Below, piece after piece: positions 1-8,626 of a stretch of 64,000 nucleotides of DNA. The DNA comes from Polaribacter haliotis. GTDB lineage: Bacteria; Bacteroidota; Bacteroidia; Flavobacteriales; Flavobacteriaceae. The notes under the pieces were generated by a model. That model saw only the letters and a program-made list of their open reading frames with translations. It did not search any database and was not told the origin of the DNA. The position numbers and the translations under genes were made by a program. Numbering within the stretch: position 1 is the stretch's first letter; each line of letters starts with the position of its first letter. The stretch covers positions 3,736,627 through 3,800,626 of the forward strand of contig NZ_CP061813.1 in assembly GCF_014784055.1 (NCBI RefSeq). Reading direction: 5' to 3'.

Positions 1-170
1 TACCAAATTACACATTAGTTTTTAAAGATAACGAAAGGTTAGATGTTCGAAAAATAGGACAGAATTCTGCTTATTTTTTCTATTTTATTCCTGGCGAAAC
101 AGAAATAACTGCAACACCAATTACAGATAATTTAAAGCAAATAAAACGTTTGAAGAAGAACAAAAAATGA
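1..170 (+). CDS. C-terminal end of an unrecognised protein (partial)
   Basis: An open frame enters from the left edge and stops at TGA 168-170. About 55 residues are visible, beginning PNYTLVFKDNERLDVRK and ending in a very basic tail ([11 protein letters not shown]). The stop overlaps the start of the next gene in an ATGA arrangement, which indicates translational coupling and supports this being a real coding end. No domain can be recognised from the fragment, so no function is offered. Confidence 0.6.
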   Translation, partial: PNYTLVFKDNERLDVRKIGQNSAYFFYFIPGETEITATPITDNLKQIKRLKKNKK

Positions 171-358
171 GTAAAAAAATAGTTGCAATTTTAGGTTTGT
201 TAGTTTGTTTTATTGGATTTTTTATTCAATTTTTTGAAAGTAGAGAATCTAATTTAATTCCAGAATTTTTAAAAGGAACTGGCTTGTACTTTTTAATTAT
301 TGGGGCCTCTTTTTCATACCTATATTCTTTAAAGAGAAATCAAAAAAAAGAAAAGTAA
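167..358 (+). CDS. Small two-helix membrane protein, function unknown
   Basis: This 63-residue protein has two hydrophobic segments (about residues 5-22 and 39-55), a short polar loop between them ([14 protein letters not shown]) and a lysine-rich C-terminus, so it is probably an inner-membrane protein with both ends in the cytoplasm. The start codon overlaps the stop of the preceding gene (ATGA), so the two are probably co-transcribed and coupled. No family was recognised. It is short, but its coupling and coherent membrane topology make it more likely real than chance. Confidence 0.6.
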   Translation: MSKKIVAILGLLVCFIGFFIQFFESRESNLIPEFLKGTGLYFLIIGASFSYLYSLKRNQKKEK

Positions 359-364
359 AATCAC

Positions 365-372
365 TATTTTTG
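365..372 (+). promoter_or_regulatory. Candidate -7 element for purC
   Basis: TATTTTTG fits the Bacteroidota -7 consensus TAnnTTTG and lies 26 nt upstream of the purC ATG. No good -33 TTTG is visible at the usual spacing, so this is a sequence-match call only. Confidence 0.35.
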
Positions 373-398
373 CAACAACAAACAACACAACAATTAAA

Positions 399-1346
399 AT
401 GAATACAATTAACGAAACGAATTTTAAGTTTCCGAATCAAAAATCTGTTTACAAAGGAAAAGTAAGAGAGGTTTATAATATTAATAACGAACTTTTGGTA
501 ATGATTGCCACAGACAGACTGTCTGCTTTCGATGTTATTTTACCAAAACAAATTCCTTTTAAGGGACAAATATTAAACCAGATTGCAACCAAAATGATGA
601 ATGATACTGCAGATGTTGTTCCTAATTGGTTAATTGCAAATCCAGATGAGAATGTAGCAGTTGGGCATTTATGTGAACCTTTTAAAGTAGAAATGGTAAT
701 TCGTGGTTATTTATCGGGTCATGCAGCTCGTGAGTACAAATTAGGAAAAAGAATTTTGTGTGGCGTTGAAATGCCTGAAGGTTTAAAAGAAAATGACAAA
801 TTTCCAAAACCAATAATTACACCATCAACAAAAGCAGAAAATGGAGAACATGATGAAGATATTTCTCGTGAAGACATTTTAGCAAATAAAATTGTATCTG
901 AAGAAGATTATGTAGTTTTAGAAGATTACACAAGAAAGTTGTTTCAAAGAGGAACAGAAATAGCTGCAAAAAGAGGACTTATTTTAGTAGATACTAAATA
1001 CGAATTCGGAAAAACAAAAGATGGTAAAATTGTTTTAATTGATGAAATTCATACACCAGATTCTTCAAGATATTTTTATGCTGAAGGATATCAAGAAAGA
1101 CAAAATAAAGGCGAATCTCAAAAACAATTATCGAAAGAATTTGTAAGACAATGGTTAATTGAAAATGGTTTTCAAGGAAAAGACAATCAGCAAATACCTG
1201 AAATGTCTGATGAAAAAATTACAGAAATTTCAAATAGATATATAGAATTATACGAACAAATTACTGGAGAAACTTTTGTAAAAGCTTCCACAGAAAATGT
1301 CTTAAATAGAATAGAGAAGAATGTAATTTCTTTTTTATCAAACTAA
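399..1346 (+). CDS. purC: Phosphoribosylaminoimidazole-succinocarboxamide synthase
   Basis: SAICAR synthase catalyses the ATP-dependent condensation of CAIR with aspartate in cytoplasmic purine biosynthesis. The 315-residue product has the family's N-terminal GKVREVY motif (residues 20-26), the [13 protein letters not shown] segment (residues 38-50) and the [10 protein letters not shown] signature near residues 218-227. The length fits the longer SAICAR synthase subgroup (about 300 residues) rather than the roughly 240-residue E. coli form. It is followed 12 nt later by the enoyl reductase gene on the same strand. No other pur genes are visible, so it stands apart from any purine operon here. 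Confidence 0.95.
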   Translation: MNTINETNFKFPNQKSVYKGKVREVYNINNELLVMIATDRLSAFDVILPKQIPFKGQILNQIATKMMNDTADVVPNWLIANPDENVAVGHLCEPFKVEMVIRGYLSGHAAREYKLGKRILCGVEMPEGLKENDKFPKPIITPSTKAENGEHDEDISREDILANKIVSEEDYVVLEDYTRKLFQRGTEIAAKRGLILVDTKYEFGKTKDGKIVLIDEIHTPDSSRYFYAEGYQERQNKGESQKQLSKEFVRQWLIENGFQGKDNQQIPEMSDEKITEISNRYIELYEQITGETFVKASTENVLNRIEKNVISFLSN

Positions 1347-1358
1347 AAACAAACAATA

Positions 1359-2549
1359 ATGATTATAGAACCAAGAACAAGAGGCTTTATCTGTTTAACT
1401 TCACATCCAACAGGTTGTGAACAAAACGTAAAAAATCAAATAGAATATGTAAAATCGAAAGGAGAAATTGAAGGCGCTAAAAAAGTGTTGGTAATTGGTT
1501 CTTCCACAGGTTTTGGTTTGGCATCTAGAATTACAAGTGCTTTTGGGTCTGATGCAGCAACAATTGGTGTATTTTTCGATAAACCTTCTACAGAAGGAAG
1601 ACCAGGTTCACCAGGATATTACAATACTGCTGCTTTCGAAAAAGAAGCACATAAAGCAGGTTTATATGCAAAAAGCATCAATGGAGATGCATTTTCTAAC
1701 GAAATAAAACAACAAGTTGTAGACTTAATCAAAAAAGATTTAGGTCAAGTAGATTTGGTAATTTATAGTTTGGCTTCACCAGTAAGAACGCATCCAGATT
1801 CTGGAAAAAGATTTAAGTCTGTTTTAAAACCAATTGGAGAGGTTTTTACAAATAAAACAGTAGATTTTCATACAGGAAATGTGTCGGAAATTTCAATAAA
1901 TCCTGCAGAAGGAGAAGATATTGAAAACACAGTTACTGTAATGGGAGGAGAAGATTGGAAAATGTGGATGGATGCTTTAAAAGCCGAAAACTTACTTTCT
2001 GAAGGCGCAACCACAGTTGCCTATTCTTATATTGGCCCAGATGTTACCAAACCAGTTTACAGAAATGGAACAATTGGTGCAGCAAAAGATCATTTAGAAG
2101 CAACTGCATTTGAAATTACTGACGAGTTAAAATCGATAGGTGGAAAAGCATATGTATCCGTAAATAAGGCCTTAGTAACACAAGCAAGCTCTGCAATTCC
2201 AGTAATTCCTTTATATATTTCTTTGTTATATAAAGTAATGAAAGAAAAAGGAATTCACGAAGGTTGTATAGAGCAAATTCAGCGTTTGTACAGCGAAAGA
2301 TTATATACAGGTGAAGAAATTCCTTTAGACGAAAAAGGAAGAATTAGAATCGACGATTGGGAAATGTATGAAGATGTGCAGGAAGAAGTTATGGAACTTT
2401 GGAAAACTGCAACTACCGAAAATTTATCAGAAATTGGAGACTTAGAAGGATATAGTAACGATTTTTATAATTTATTCGGTTTTAAAGTTCCTGGAGTAGA
2501 TTATGATAAAGATGTAAATGAAATGGTAGCAATGCCAAGTGAAAAATAA
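1359..2549 (+). CDS. fabV: FabV/TER-type trans-2-enoyl-CoA (or ACP) reductase
   Basis: This NADH-dependent reductase of the extended SDR FabV/TER family reduces the C2-C3 double bond of enoyl thioesters. At 396 residues it has the family length. The N-terminal MIIEPRTRGFICLTSHPTGC is typical of the family. The dinucleotide-binding segment GSSTGFGLASR lies near residues 47-57, and YSYIGPDVTK carries the Y-x8-K catalytic spacing that separates FabV from FabI (Y-x6-K). The sequence alone does not decide between CoA and ACP thioesters. A FabI-type enoyl reductase is also encoded in this window at 30626-31432, so the two may serve different substrates. Confidence 0.93.
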   Translation: MIIEPRTRGFICLTSHPTGCEQNVKNQIEYVKSKGEIEGAKKVLVIGSSTGFGLASRITSAFGSDAATIGVFFDKPSTEGRPGSPGYYNTAAFEKEAHKAGLYAKSINGDAFSNEIKQQVVDLIKKDLGQVDLVIYSLASPVRTHPDSGKRFKSVLKPIGEVFTNKTVDFHTGNVSEISINPAEGEDIENTVTVMGGEDWKMWMDALKAENLLSEGATTVAYSYIGPDVTKPVYRNGTIGAAKDHLEATAFEITDELKSIGGKAYVSVNKALVTQASSAIPVIPLYISLLYKVMKEKGIHEGCIEQIQRLYSERLYTGEEIPLDEKGRIRIDDWEMYEDVQEEVMELWKTATTENLSEIGDLEGYSNDFYNLFGFKVPGVDYDKDVNEMVAMPSEK

Positions 2550-2555
2550 ATAGAA

Positions 2556-3350
2556 TTGACAAAAAAAATAATATTCTTCTTCATTCTTTTTCTTTTTTGT
2601 AGAGCACTTTTTGCTCAGGAAAAGAAAGAGAATAAAGTTGTTGTAAAAGTACTCAGTTTTAATATTCTTCATGGAGCAACAACGAATGGAAGTTTCGATT
2701 TAGATATTATTGCAAACGTTATTAAAAAAGCAGATGCAGATTTTGTCTCGCTACAAGAAGTAGATTTTAAAACAAATAGAGCCAAAAAGTATGATTTACC
2801 AACAGAGTTGGGATATCGTACTAAAATGGCTTCTGTTTTTGGAAGAGCTATGTATTATGATGGAGGAGAATATGGAGAAGGAATTCTCTCTAAATCTTCT
2901 TTTTTGTCTACAAGAAATGTAGCTTTACCATATTCAAAAGGTAATGAACCAAGAGCTGCTTTGGAAGTAACAACAGTTTTAAAAACTGGTGATACAATTT
3001 CGTTTATTGGAACCCATTTAGATCATTTAAAAGAAGATACAGATAGAGTTTTACAAGCAAAAGCGATTAATAAAGCATTTGCAAACAACAAATATCCAAC
3101 AATATTATCTGGAGATTTAAATGATACTCCAAATAGTAATGCCATTAATATTTTAGAATCTTATTGGAAAGCTTCATACATGAAGAAAAATACATTATTA
3201 ACTTTTCCTTCAAACAAACCAGTTGAAAAGATAGATTATGTACTATTTTATCCAAGAAATAAGTGGAAAGTAGTTTTTAGAGAAACAATTTGCGATACAA
3301 TAGCTTCTGACCATTGTGCATATTTAGTTACTTTAGAATTAGTTAAATAA
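2556..3350 (+). CDS. Secreted endonuclease/exonuclease/phosphatase-family protein
   Basis: This is a member of the metal-dependent EEP (DNase I / sphingomyelinase-like) fold. The start used is TTG at 2556, because it gives an uninterrupted signal peptide (KKIIFFFILFLFCRALFAQ) and the first ATG lies well inside the domain. Family landmarks are present: SLQEVDF with the metal-binding Glu (about residue 68), GTHLDH (about 152), SGDLNDTP (about 186) and a C-terminal SDHCAYL with the catalytic His (about 251). The substrate could be a phosphodiester of nucleic acid, lipid or inositol; the sequence does not say. The protein is probably periplasmic or exported. Confidence 0.85.
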   Translation: MTKKIIFFFILFLFCRALFAQEKKENKVVVKVLSFNILHGATTNGSFDLDIIANVIKKADADFVSLQEVDFKTNRAKKYDLPTELGYRTKMASVFGRAMYYDGGEYGEGILSKSSFLSTRNVALPYSKGNEPRAALEVTTVLKTGDTISFIGTHLDHLKEDTDRVLQAKAINKAFANNKYPTILSGDLNDTPNSNAINILESYWKASYMKKNTLLTFPSNKPVEKIDYVLFYPRNKWKVVFRETICDTIASDHCAYLVTLELVK

Positions 3351-3354
3351 CTTT

Positions 3355-3837
3355 ATGAAAACTGTAACCATAAAACAATTAAAAGACGAAGTTGCTCATA
3401 AAACTGCAGATGAGTTAAAAGAGTTGTGTTTGCAATTGGCGAGGTTTAAAAAAGAAAATAAAGAATTATTGGGCTATTTATTATTTGAGTCTCATAATGA
3501 AGAAATGTATATAGACTCTATTAAGGAGGAAGTAGATACCTTATTTGAAGAAATAAATACCAAGAATTATTTTTATATTAGAAAAGGTGCTCGAAAAATT
3601 TTAACGTTTATAAAAAAACACATTCGTTATTCTAAAAAGAAAGAAACAGAAGTAGAATTATTACTGTATTTCTGTAAGAAAATGAAAGCATTTAGGCCTT
3701 CTATAAAAAGAAGCACACGTTTGCAGAGTATTTTTGGAACTCAGGTTAAAATGATTAAAAGAATAATCGACAAATTACACGAAGACCTACAATACGATTA
3801 TCAATTAGAATTAGACGAATTGTTAGAAAATGACTAA
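3355..3837 (+). CDS. Conserved helical protein of unknown function
   Basis: This 160-residue soluble protein is rich in Lys and Glu and predicted to be largely alpha-helical. It has no signal peptide, no membrane segment and no motif I recognise. It starts 4 nt after the preceding gene, and its last 8 nt overlap the next gene (ATGACTAA), so it forms a tight transcription unit with both. The basic middle part (KGARKILTFIKKHIRYSKKK) could contact nucleic acid or acidic lipid, but that is only a guess from charge. Confidence 0.75.
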   Translation: MKTVTIKQLKDEVAHKTADELKELCLQLARFKKENKELLGYLLFESHNEEMYIDSIKEEVDTLFEEINTKNYFYIRKGARKILTFIKKHIRYSKKKETEVELLLYFCKKMKAFRPSIKRSTRLQSIFGTQVKMIKRIIDKLHEDLQYDYQLELDELLEND

Positions 3838-4198
3838 AGAAAGACCAGTTATAAGTGGGTTAATAAATGAAGGAACTTCAGAAATAGAGTTGTTTCAAAA
3901 TAAAACTTTACGTACCATTATTAAGATGCAACATGTTTTGTTAATCGATTCTTTTAAACATTACCTTCAAAAAAGAAAAATTGATTTTGTTGTTTTATCA
4001 GAACAAAAAAAGAGAAGTAGAATTTCGAGTGTTTTTAAAACTGATAATAATTACAAAAACATCAATTTAGGCTTTATTATAGGACATTTTTCCAAAGATG
4101 AATTTGATTTCTACACTATTAATTCATCAGAAATTAATAGAAGAATTTTACAAATAATTGCACAAAGAATTAGAGATAGTATTACTGAAATATTATAA
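3830..4198 (+). CDS. Protein of unknown function
   Basis: This 122-residue soluble protein has no signal peptide. It overlaps the previous gene by 8 nt and is the last gene of the plus-strand run before convergent terminators. It has a hydrophobic central strand (MQHVLLID) and a basic stretch (QKRKIDFVVLSEQKKRSR). The pairing with the preceding helical protein suggests that the two act together. No family assignment is possible by eye. Confidence 0.7.
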   Translation: MTKERPVISGLINEGTSEIELFQNKTLRTIIKMQHVLLIDSFKHYLQKRKIDFVVLSEQKKRSRISSVFKTDNNYKNINLGFIIGHFSKDEFDFYTINSSEINRRILQIIAQRIRDSITEIL

Positions 4199-4201
4199 AA
4201 A

Positions 4202-4229
4202 AAGTCGCTACATTAAAATGTAACGACTT
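4202..4229. terminator. Hairpin downstream of the 0.2-4.2 kb gene run
   Basis: AAGTCG-c-TACATT pairs with AATGTA-a-CGACTT across a 2-nt loop, with one internal mismatch. The T-tract appears only when read on the minus strand, so it may end minus-strand transcripts as well as protect the 3' end of the plus-strand run. Confidence 0.45.
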
Positions 4230-4398
4230 CTATCAATCAACCAAAATCTTCTTATTTAGAAAATTATACTTTAAAGTATAAAATCACAGCTAGAAGCCAG
4301 CTGTTAAACAATTTTTTTACACAACAAATTTAAGATATAAAATTTATTTTTTGTTTAATAAAATGTTAAAATTATTAAACAATAGAAATTAAAATTAA

Positions 4399-4427
4399 AA
4401 ATAACCTCAATTGTTTTGAGGTTATTT
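4399..4427. terminator. Bidirectional intrinsic terminator
   Basis: A perfect 12-bp stem (AAATAACCTCAA / TTGAGGTTATTT) with a 5-nt loop is flanked by A- and T-rich tracts. It sits immediately 3' of the minus-strand TerC gene and between convergent units. Confidence 0.75.
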
Positions 4428-4448
4428 CTTTTATATTTTGTTTAAAAA

Positions 4449-5258
4449 TTATTTTTTTTCTAAAAGTTGTTTTTGTTTTAATAATTTTTTTTGATAGCTT
4501 CCTTGTACTACATCTACAATAATTAAAATTGCCAATACAAAGTAAAAAGTTGTTTTACTCATTGGTACAATTTCGTTCCCAAATAATTTTAAATGTGCTA
4601 AATGCCCACCTTCAGTAACCAACATTATCCCAACAATAAAAAGTATAAATAAACCTAAAACTTCGTACATTCTATTTTTAGATAAGAAAACTGAAATTTT
4701 ATCAGCCATAAAAAGCATTAGTAATCCACTAATTACAATAGCAATAGCCATAATAATAAAAGCAGTAGTCGTATTTTCAATTTCACTTGTTAAACCAATT
4801 GCTGCTAAAATAGAATCGAAAGAAAAAACTAAATTCATTAAAACAATACTAAAAATAACTGCTTTAGAAGATTTAGATCCTTTATCGATAGCCATTTCAG
4901 AAACTTCAAGTCCTTTAGTAGAAATCATGTGCCAGATTTCTTTAATTGCTGTATATATAATAAAACCACCACCTAATAAAACAATAATACTATGTCCATT
5001 AAAAGCGAAACTAACTATATCTTCAACTTTTGCTGTTAAAAATGAAAAAGGTTCTTGAAAATAATCGATAATAGAAACCAATAAAAATAATAAAACAATT
5101 CTTAAAATAATGGCGATTAGAATTCCATTTTTTCTAACTTTTTTCTGGTCAACTACTGGGGCTTTTTTAGATTCTAACGAAATGTATAATAAATTATCAA
5201 AACCTAAAACGGCTTGTAACATAACTAACATTAAAAGTGTAAATATATTTTCTAACAT
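4449..5258 (-). CDS. TerC-family integral membrane protein
   Basis: This is a 269-residue polytopic inner-membrane protein with about seven hydrophobic segments. It has the TerC-family paired acidic motifs in membrane segments: GFDNLLYI near residues 19-26 and FSFDSILAAIGL in the second half. Members of the family (Alx, MeeF) export manganese or affect metal and tellurite resistance. Metal export here is inferred from the family. No tellurite-resistance genes are nearby. The C-terminus is strongly basic (QKKLLKQKQLLEKK). The gene stands alone with its own terminator. No yybP-ykoY-like riboswitch was recognised upstream. Confidence 0.85.
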   Translation of the reverse strand: MLENIFTLLMLVMLQAVLGFDNLLYISLESKKAPVVDQKKVRKNGILIAIILRIVLLFLLVSIIDYFQEPFSFLTAKVEDIVSFAFNGHSIIVLLGGGFIIYTAIKEIWHMISTKGLEVSEMAIDKGSKSSKAVIFSIVLMNLVFSFDSILAAIGLTSEIENTTTAFIIMAIAIVISGLLMLFMADKISVFLSKNRMYEVLGLFILFIVGIMLVTEGGHLAHLKLFGNEIVPMSKTTFYFVLAILIIVDVVQGSYQKKLLKQKQLLEKK

Positions 5259-5503
5259 TTTTTTATTTTTTTATTAATGCCTTCAAAGATATTTGGAATG
5301 AATTAGATGTGCAAATAGAAGTCTTTATTAATTCCCTTTTTTAAGGTGTTTTTAAAGTAGGAAGTTTCTGCCTTAGTTTTCAGTTCCAGTTTTCAGTTAC
5401 TAAACTTTGCTTTTTTTTTGATAAAAAAATAAACATACAAAGCGCAACCATCTGTAAAATCGGTGAAATTTGTGTCAAAAAAACGTATTTAAATAATATC
5501 AAC

Positions 5504-6271
5504 TTAAAACAAATACTTAATCAAAATACGAACACTTACAAAAGCAATCAAAATTGCAGTGGCTTTTTTAAGCTGAATAGGAGTAAAATAGGTATTGCTA
5601 AGTCTGCTTCCAATTTGTCCGCCAATAAAAACAGTAATTAATAAGATGGAAGTCAGGTTCCAATCAATATAAAAATCTGGATTCGAATATTGCCCCAATA
5701 AACCAGCAACTGAATTTACTAAAATAAAAAAACTTGCAGTTGCCGCTATTTTTTTAGGAGTATCCCAATTTGTAAGGTGTAAAAGAGGAGCTAAAAAAAT
5801 TCCACCACCAATTCCAACCATTCCAGATATAAAACCTATTATTCCACCAAAACTGGCATTTTTTATTAAACTTTGTTTTTTTACCTTTTCTTCTGAAGAA
5901 ATAATTCTCTTAGAAATCCACATCGTTATTGCTGCAAAAAGAAGCGTAATTCCTAAAAGAATAAAGAAGAATTGCTTACTAATTTCTATAAACCCACCTA
6001 AATAAGCCAAAGGAATACTCGTTAAAACAAGTGGAGAAATTTTTTTAAAATCAATTTTTTTTTGTTGATAAAACAAAAACACGTTTCCAAAAACAACAAC
6101 AATATTACAAAGAAGTGCAGTAGCTCTTATTTGTGTAAATACAACTCCTGTTAGCGCAAAAATCGCTAAATAGCTAGATCCACCACCAAAACCTACAGAA
6201 GAATATAATATTGCGACTGTAAAAAAAAGCAGAATAATATACCCATTTGCTAAAATAGTTTCTATAATCAT
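5504..6271 (-). CDS. TauE/SafE-family sulfite/anion exporter-like membrane protein
   Basis: This TSUP-family permease has two homologous halves, each with a glycine-rich motif: SSVGFGGGSSYLAIFALTG in the first and GFISGMVGIGGGIFLAPLL in the second. About eight hydrophobic segments are visible. I start it at the ATG at 6271 (255 residues), which leads directly into the first membrane helix. A TTG seven codons upstream at 6292 is possible but unnecessary. Family members move sulfite, sulfoacetate or other organosulfur anions. No sulfur-metabolism gene lies beside it, so the substrate is open. Confidence 0.85.
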   Translation of the reverse strand: MIIETILANGYIILLFFTVAILYSSVGFGGGSSYLAIFALTGVVFTQIRATALLCNIVVVFGNVFLFYQQKKIDFKKISPLVLTSIPLAYLGGFIEISKQFFFILLGITLLFAAITMWISKRIISSEEKVKKQSLIKNASFGGIIGFISGMVGIGGGIFLAPLLHLTNWDTPKKIAATASFFILVNSVAGLLGQYSNPDFYIDWNLTSILLITVFIGGQIGSRLSNTYFTPIQLKKATAILIAFVSVRILIKYLF

Positions 6272-6484
6272 CCGTAAATTTATTCCTAACAAATATAATT
6301 TATATAAAGAGAGATGTTTATTTTTTAGAAAAAAAAATCGAATTAGTAAAAAGCCATCAATTCTATGTTTTAAATTATTTATTAAATGAGTTAAGAACTA
6401 TAATTATAATTAAAGCATAGAAGCATTTAAAATATAGTAAGATAAATAATTATATTGCAAAATATTAACTAAACCAATTATAAT

Positions 6485-6739
6485 ATGTCAATTAAAAAAG
6501 AGAAAAGATATTGGAAAAAGAATCTAAAGTACTTAGTTATATTATTAACTATTTGGTTTTTAGTTTCATTTGTTTTTGGAATTCTTTTGGTGGACGAATT
6601 AAACACGATAAGGTTTGGTGGTTTTAAGCTCGGTTTTTGGTTTGCGCAACAAGGTTCTATTTACGTTTTTGTGATACTCATTTTTGTTTATATAAGATTA
6701 ATGAATAAGTTAGATAAAGAATTTGGATATAATAATTAA
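6485..6739 (+). CDS. DUF4212 small subunit of a sodium/substrate symporter
   Basis: This 84-residue protein has two transmembrane helices (about residues 12-35 and 55-73). Its length, the FxFGxxLVDELN-type stretch after helix 1 and the GFWFAQQGSIYVFV segment match the DUF4212 small subunit that accompanies VC_2705-type solute:sodium symporters. It is followed 17 nt later by the large subunit, which confirms the pairing. It is thought to be needed for assembly or activity of the large subunit. Confidence 0.88.
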   Translation: MSIKKEKRYWKKNLKYLVILLTIWFLVSFVFGILLVDELNTIRFGGFKLGFWFAQQGSIYVFVILIFVYIRLMNKLDKEFGYNN

Positions 6740-6756
6740 TTAAAAAAAAGTATATT

Positions 6757-8442
6757 ATGAGTATTCAAGTTTGGACATGGATTTTAGTAGGAATAACATT
6801 TACACTTTACATTGGAATTGCAATTTGGTCGAGAGCAGGTTCTACAAAAGAGTTTTATGTAGCAGGAGGTGGTGTTTCACCATTAGCAAATGGTTTGGCA
6901 ACTGCTGCAGATTGGATGTCAGCCGCATCTTTTATATCTATGGCTGGTTTAATTTCTTTTAACGGTTATGATGGCTCAGTTTATTTAATGGGCTGGACTG
7001 GTGGTTATGTTCTACTAGCATTACTATTAGCACCATATTTAAGGAAATTTGGAAAATTTACAGTTCCAGATTTTATAGGAGATCGCTATTATTCTAATGT
7101 CGCAAGAAGTGTAGCTGTATTTTGTGCGCTTTTAGTTTCATTTACCTACGTTGCTGGTCAAATGCGTGGTGTAGGTTTAGTTTTTTCTCGTTTTTTAGAA
7201 GTAGATATTAATACAGGTGTAATTATAGGGATGATAATAGTTCTTTTTTATGCAGTTTTAGGAGGAATGAAAGGAATAACTTATACACAAGTTGCACAAT
7301 ATTGTGTGTTGATTTTTGCTTTTATGGTTCCTGCAATTTTTATTTCTATTCAAATGACAGGAAATCCTATTCCACAATTAGGTTTTGGTGGTATGGACGA
7401 AAATGGAGTTTATTTATTAGATAAATTAGATGGTTTGCACAAAGAATTAGGTTTTGCAGCATATACATCTGGAAGCAAATCTACCTTAGATGTATTTTTA
7501 ATTACAGCAGCTTTAATGTTTGGAACAGCTGGTTTACCCCATGTAATTGTACGTTTTTTTACAGTTAAAAAAGTTGCGGATGCAAGAAAGTCTGCAGGGT
7601 GGGCATTATTATTAATTGCAGTTTTGTATACAGCAGCTCCAGCAATTTCTGTGTTTTCTAGAACAAATTTAATTGAAACAGTAAGTAATAAAGAATATGC
7701 TAATTTACCAGAATGGTTTACAAACTGGGAAAAAACAGGTTTAATTACTTTTGATGATAAAAATAAAGACGGTAAAGTTCAATATTTGGCAGATGTTTCT
7801 AAAAATGAGTTAATAGTTGATAAAGATATAATGGTTTTGGCTAACCCAGAAATTGCAGGTTTACCGAATTGGGTAATTGCTTTAGTAGCTGCAGGAGCTT
7901 TAGCAGCAGCTTTATCTACAGCAGCAGGTTTGTTATTAGTAATATCTGCATCAGTTTCTCATGATTTAATAAAGAAAATGATTAACCCTAATATTACAGA
8001 AAAAGGAGAGTTAATCGCAGCAAGATTAGCGGCAGTAGTTGCAGTTTGTGTTGCAGGTTATTTCGGGATTAATCCACCAGATTTTGTGGCAGCCACAGTA
8101 GCTTTAGCTTTTGGTTTAGCAGCAGCTTCTTTTTTTCCAGCAATTATTTTAGGAATTTTTAGTAAAAGAATAAATAAAGAAGGTGCCATAACAGGTATGG
8201 TTGTAGGTATCTTATTAATGCTTTTTTATATGATGAAATTCAAATTCGATTGGTTTGGAGGAGGAACAAAAGAAAACTGGTGGTTTGGTGTTTCACCAGA
8301 AGGTTTTGGTACAATTGCTATGTTTGCAAACTTTATAATTGCCATCTTAATTTCTAGAATAACACCAGCACCTCCACAAAATGTTCAAGAAATAGTCGAA
8401 AATATAAGAATTCCAAGTGGAGCAGGAGAGGCAACACATTAA
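6757..8442 (+). CDS. Sodium:solute (acetate-type) symporter, large subunit
   Basis: This 561-residue SSS-family transporter has about 13 membrane segments, a KEFYVAGGGVSP N-terminal signature and the ATAADWMSAASFISMAGL sodium-binding region typical of ActP-like carriers. A hydrophilic insert near residues 315-365 is characteristic of the two-component VC_2705 subfamily. The DUF4212 subunit gene lies just upstream and acetyl-CoA synthetase 184 nt downstream, so uptake of acetate or another short monocarboxylate is the likely role. The strict substrate is inferred from context. Confidence 0.88.
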   Translation: MSIQVWTWILVGITFTLYIGIAIWSRAGSTKEFYVAGGGVSPLANGLATAADWMSAASFISMAGLISFNGYDGSVYLMGWTGGYVLLALLLAPYLRKFGKFTVPDFIGDRYYSNVARSVAVFCALLVSFTYVAGQMRGVGLVFSRFLEVDINTGVIIGMIIVLFYAVLGGMKGITYTQVAQYCVLIFAFMVPAIFISIQMTGNPIPQLGFGGMDENGVYLLDKLDGLHKELGFAAYTSGSKSTLDVFLITAALMFGTAGLPHVIVRFFTVKKVADARKSAGWALLLIAVLYTAAPAISVFSRTNLIETVSNKEYANLPEWFTNWEKTGLITFDDKNKDGKVQYLADVSKNELIVDKDIMVLANPEIAGLPNWVIALVAAGALAAALSTAAGLLLVISASVSHDLIKKMINPNITEKGELIAARLAAVVAVCVAGYFGINPPDFVAATVALAFGLAAASFFPAIILGIFSKRINKEGAITGMVVGILLMLFYMMKFKFDWFGGGTKENWWFGVSPEGFGTIAMFANFIIAILISRITPAPPQNVQEIVENIRIPSGAGEATH

Positions 8443-8626
8443 TTAAATCAAAGTATTTTGTTTTTTTGTCGTAGAATTAATGTTGTAGGTAGAAAAAATG
8501 ATATAGTAATTTTTATTTTTTATAATTTTCAACAACTTAAAAAAGCACTTAAAATTGACCATTTTACCCCCTAAAAAAGAAAAATAAATATATATTTTTA
8601 AAGTCTCTTAAAAAATAAACCGAATT

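Noticed and set aside
4449..5258. Tellurite resistance operon
   Set aside because: Only the TerC-family membrane protein is present; no terA, terB, terD or terZ-like gene is nearby.
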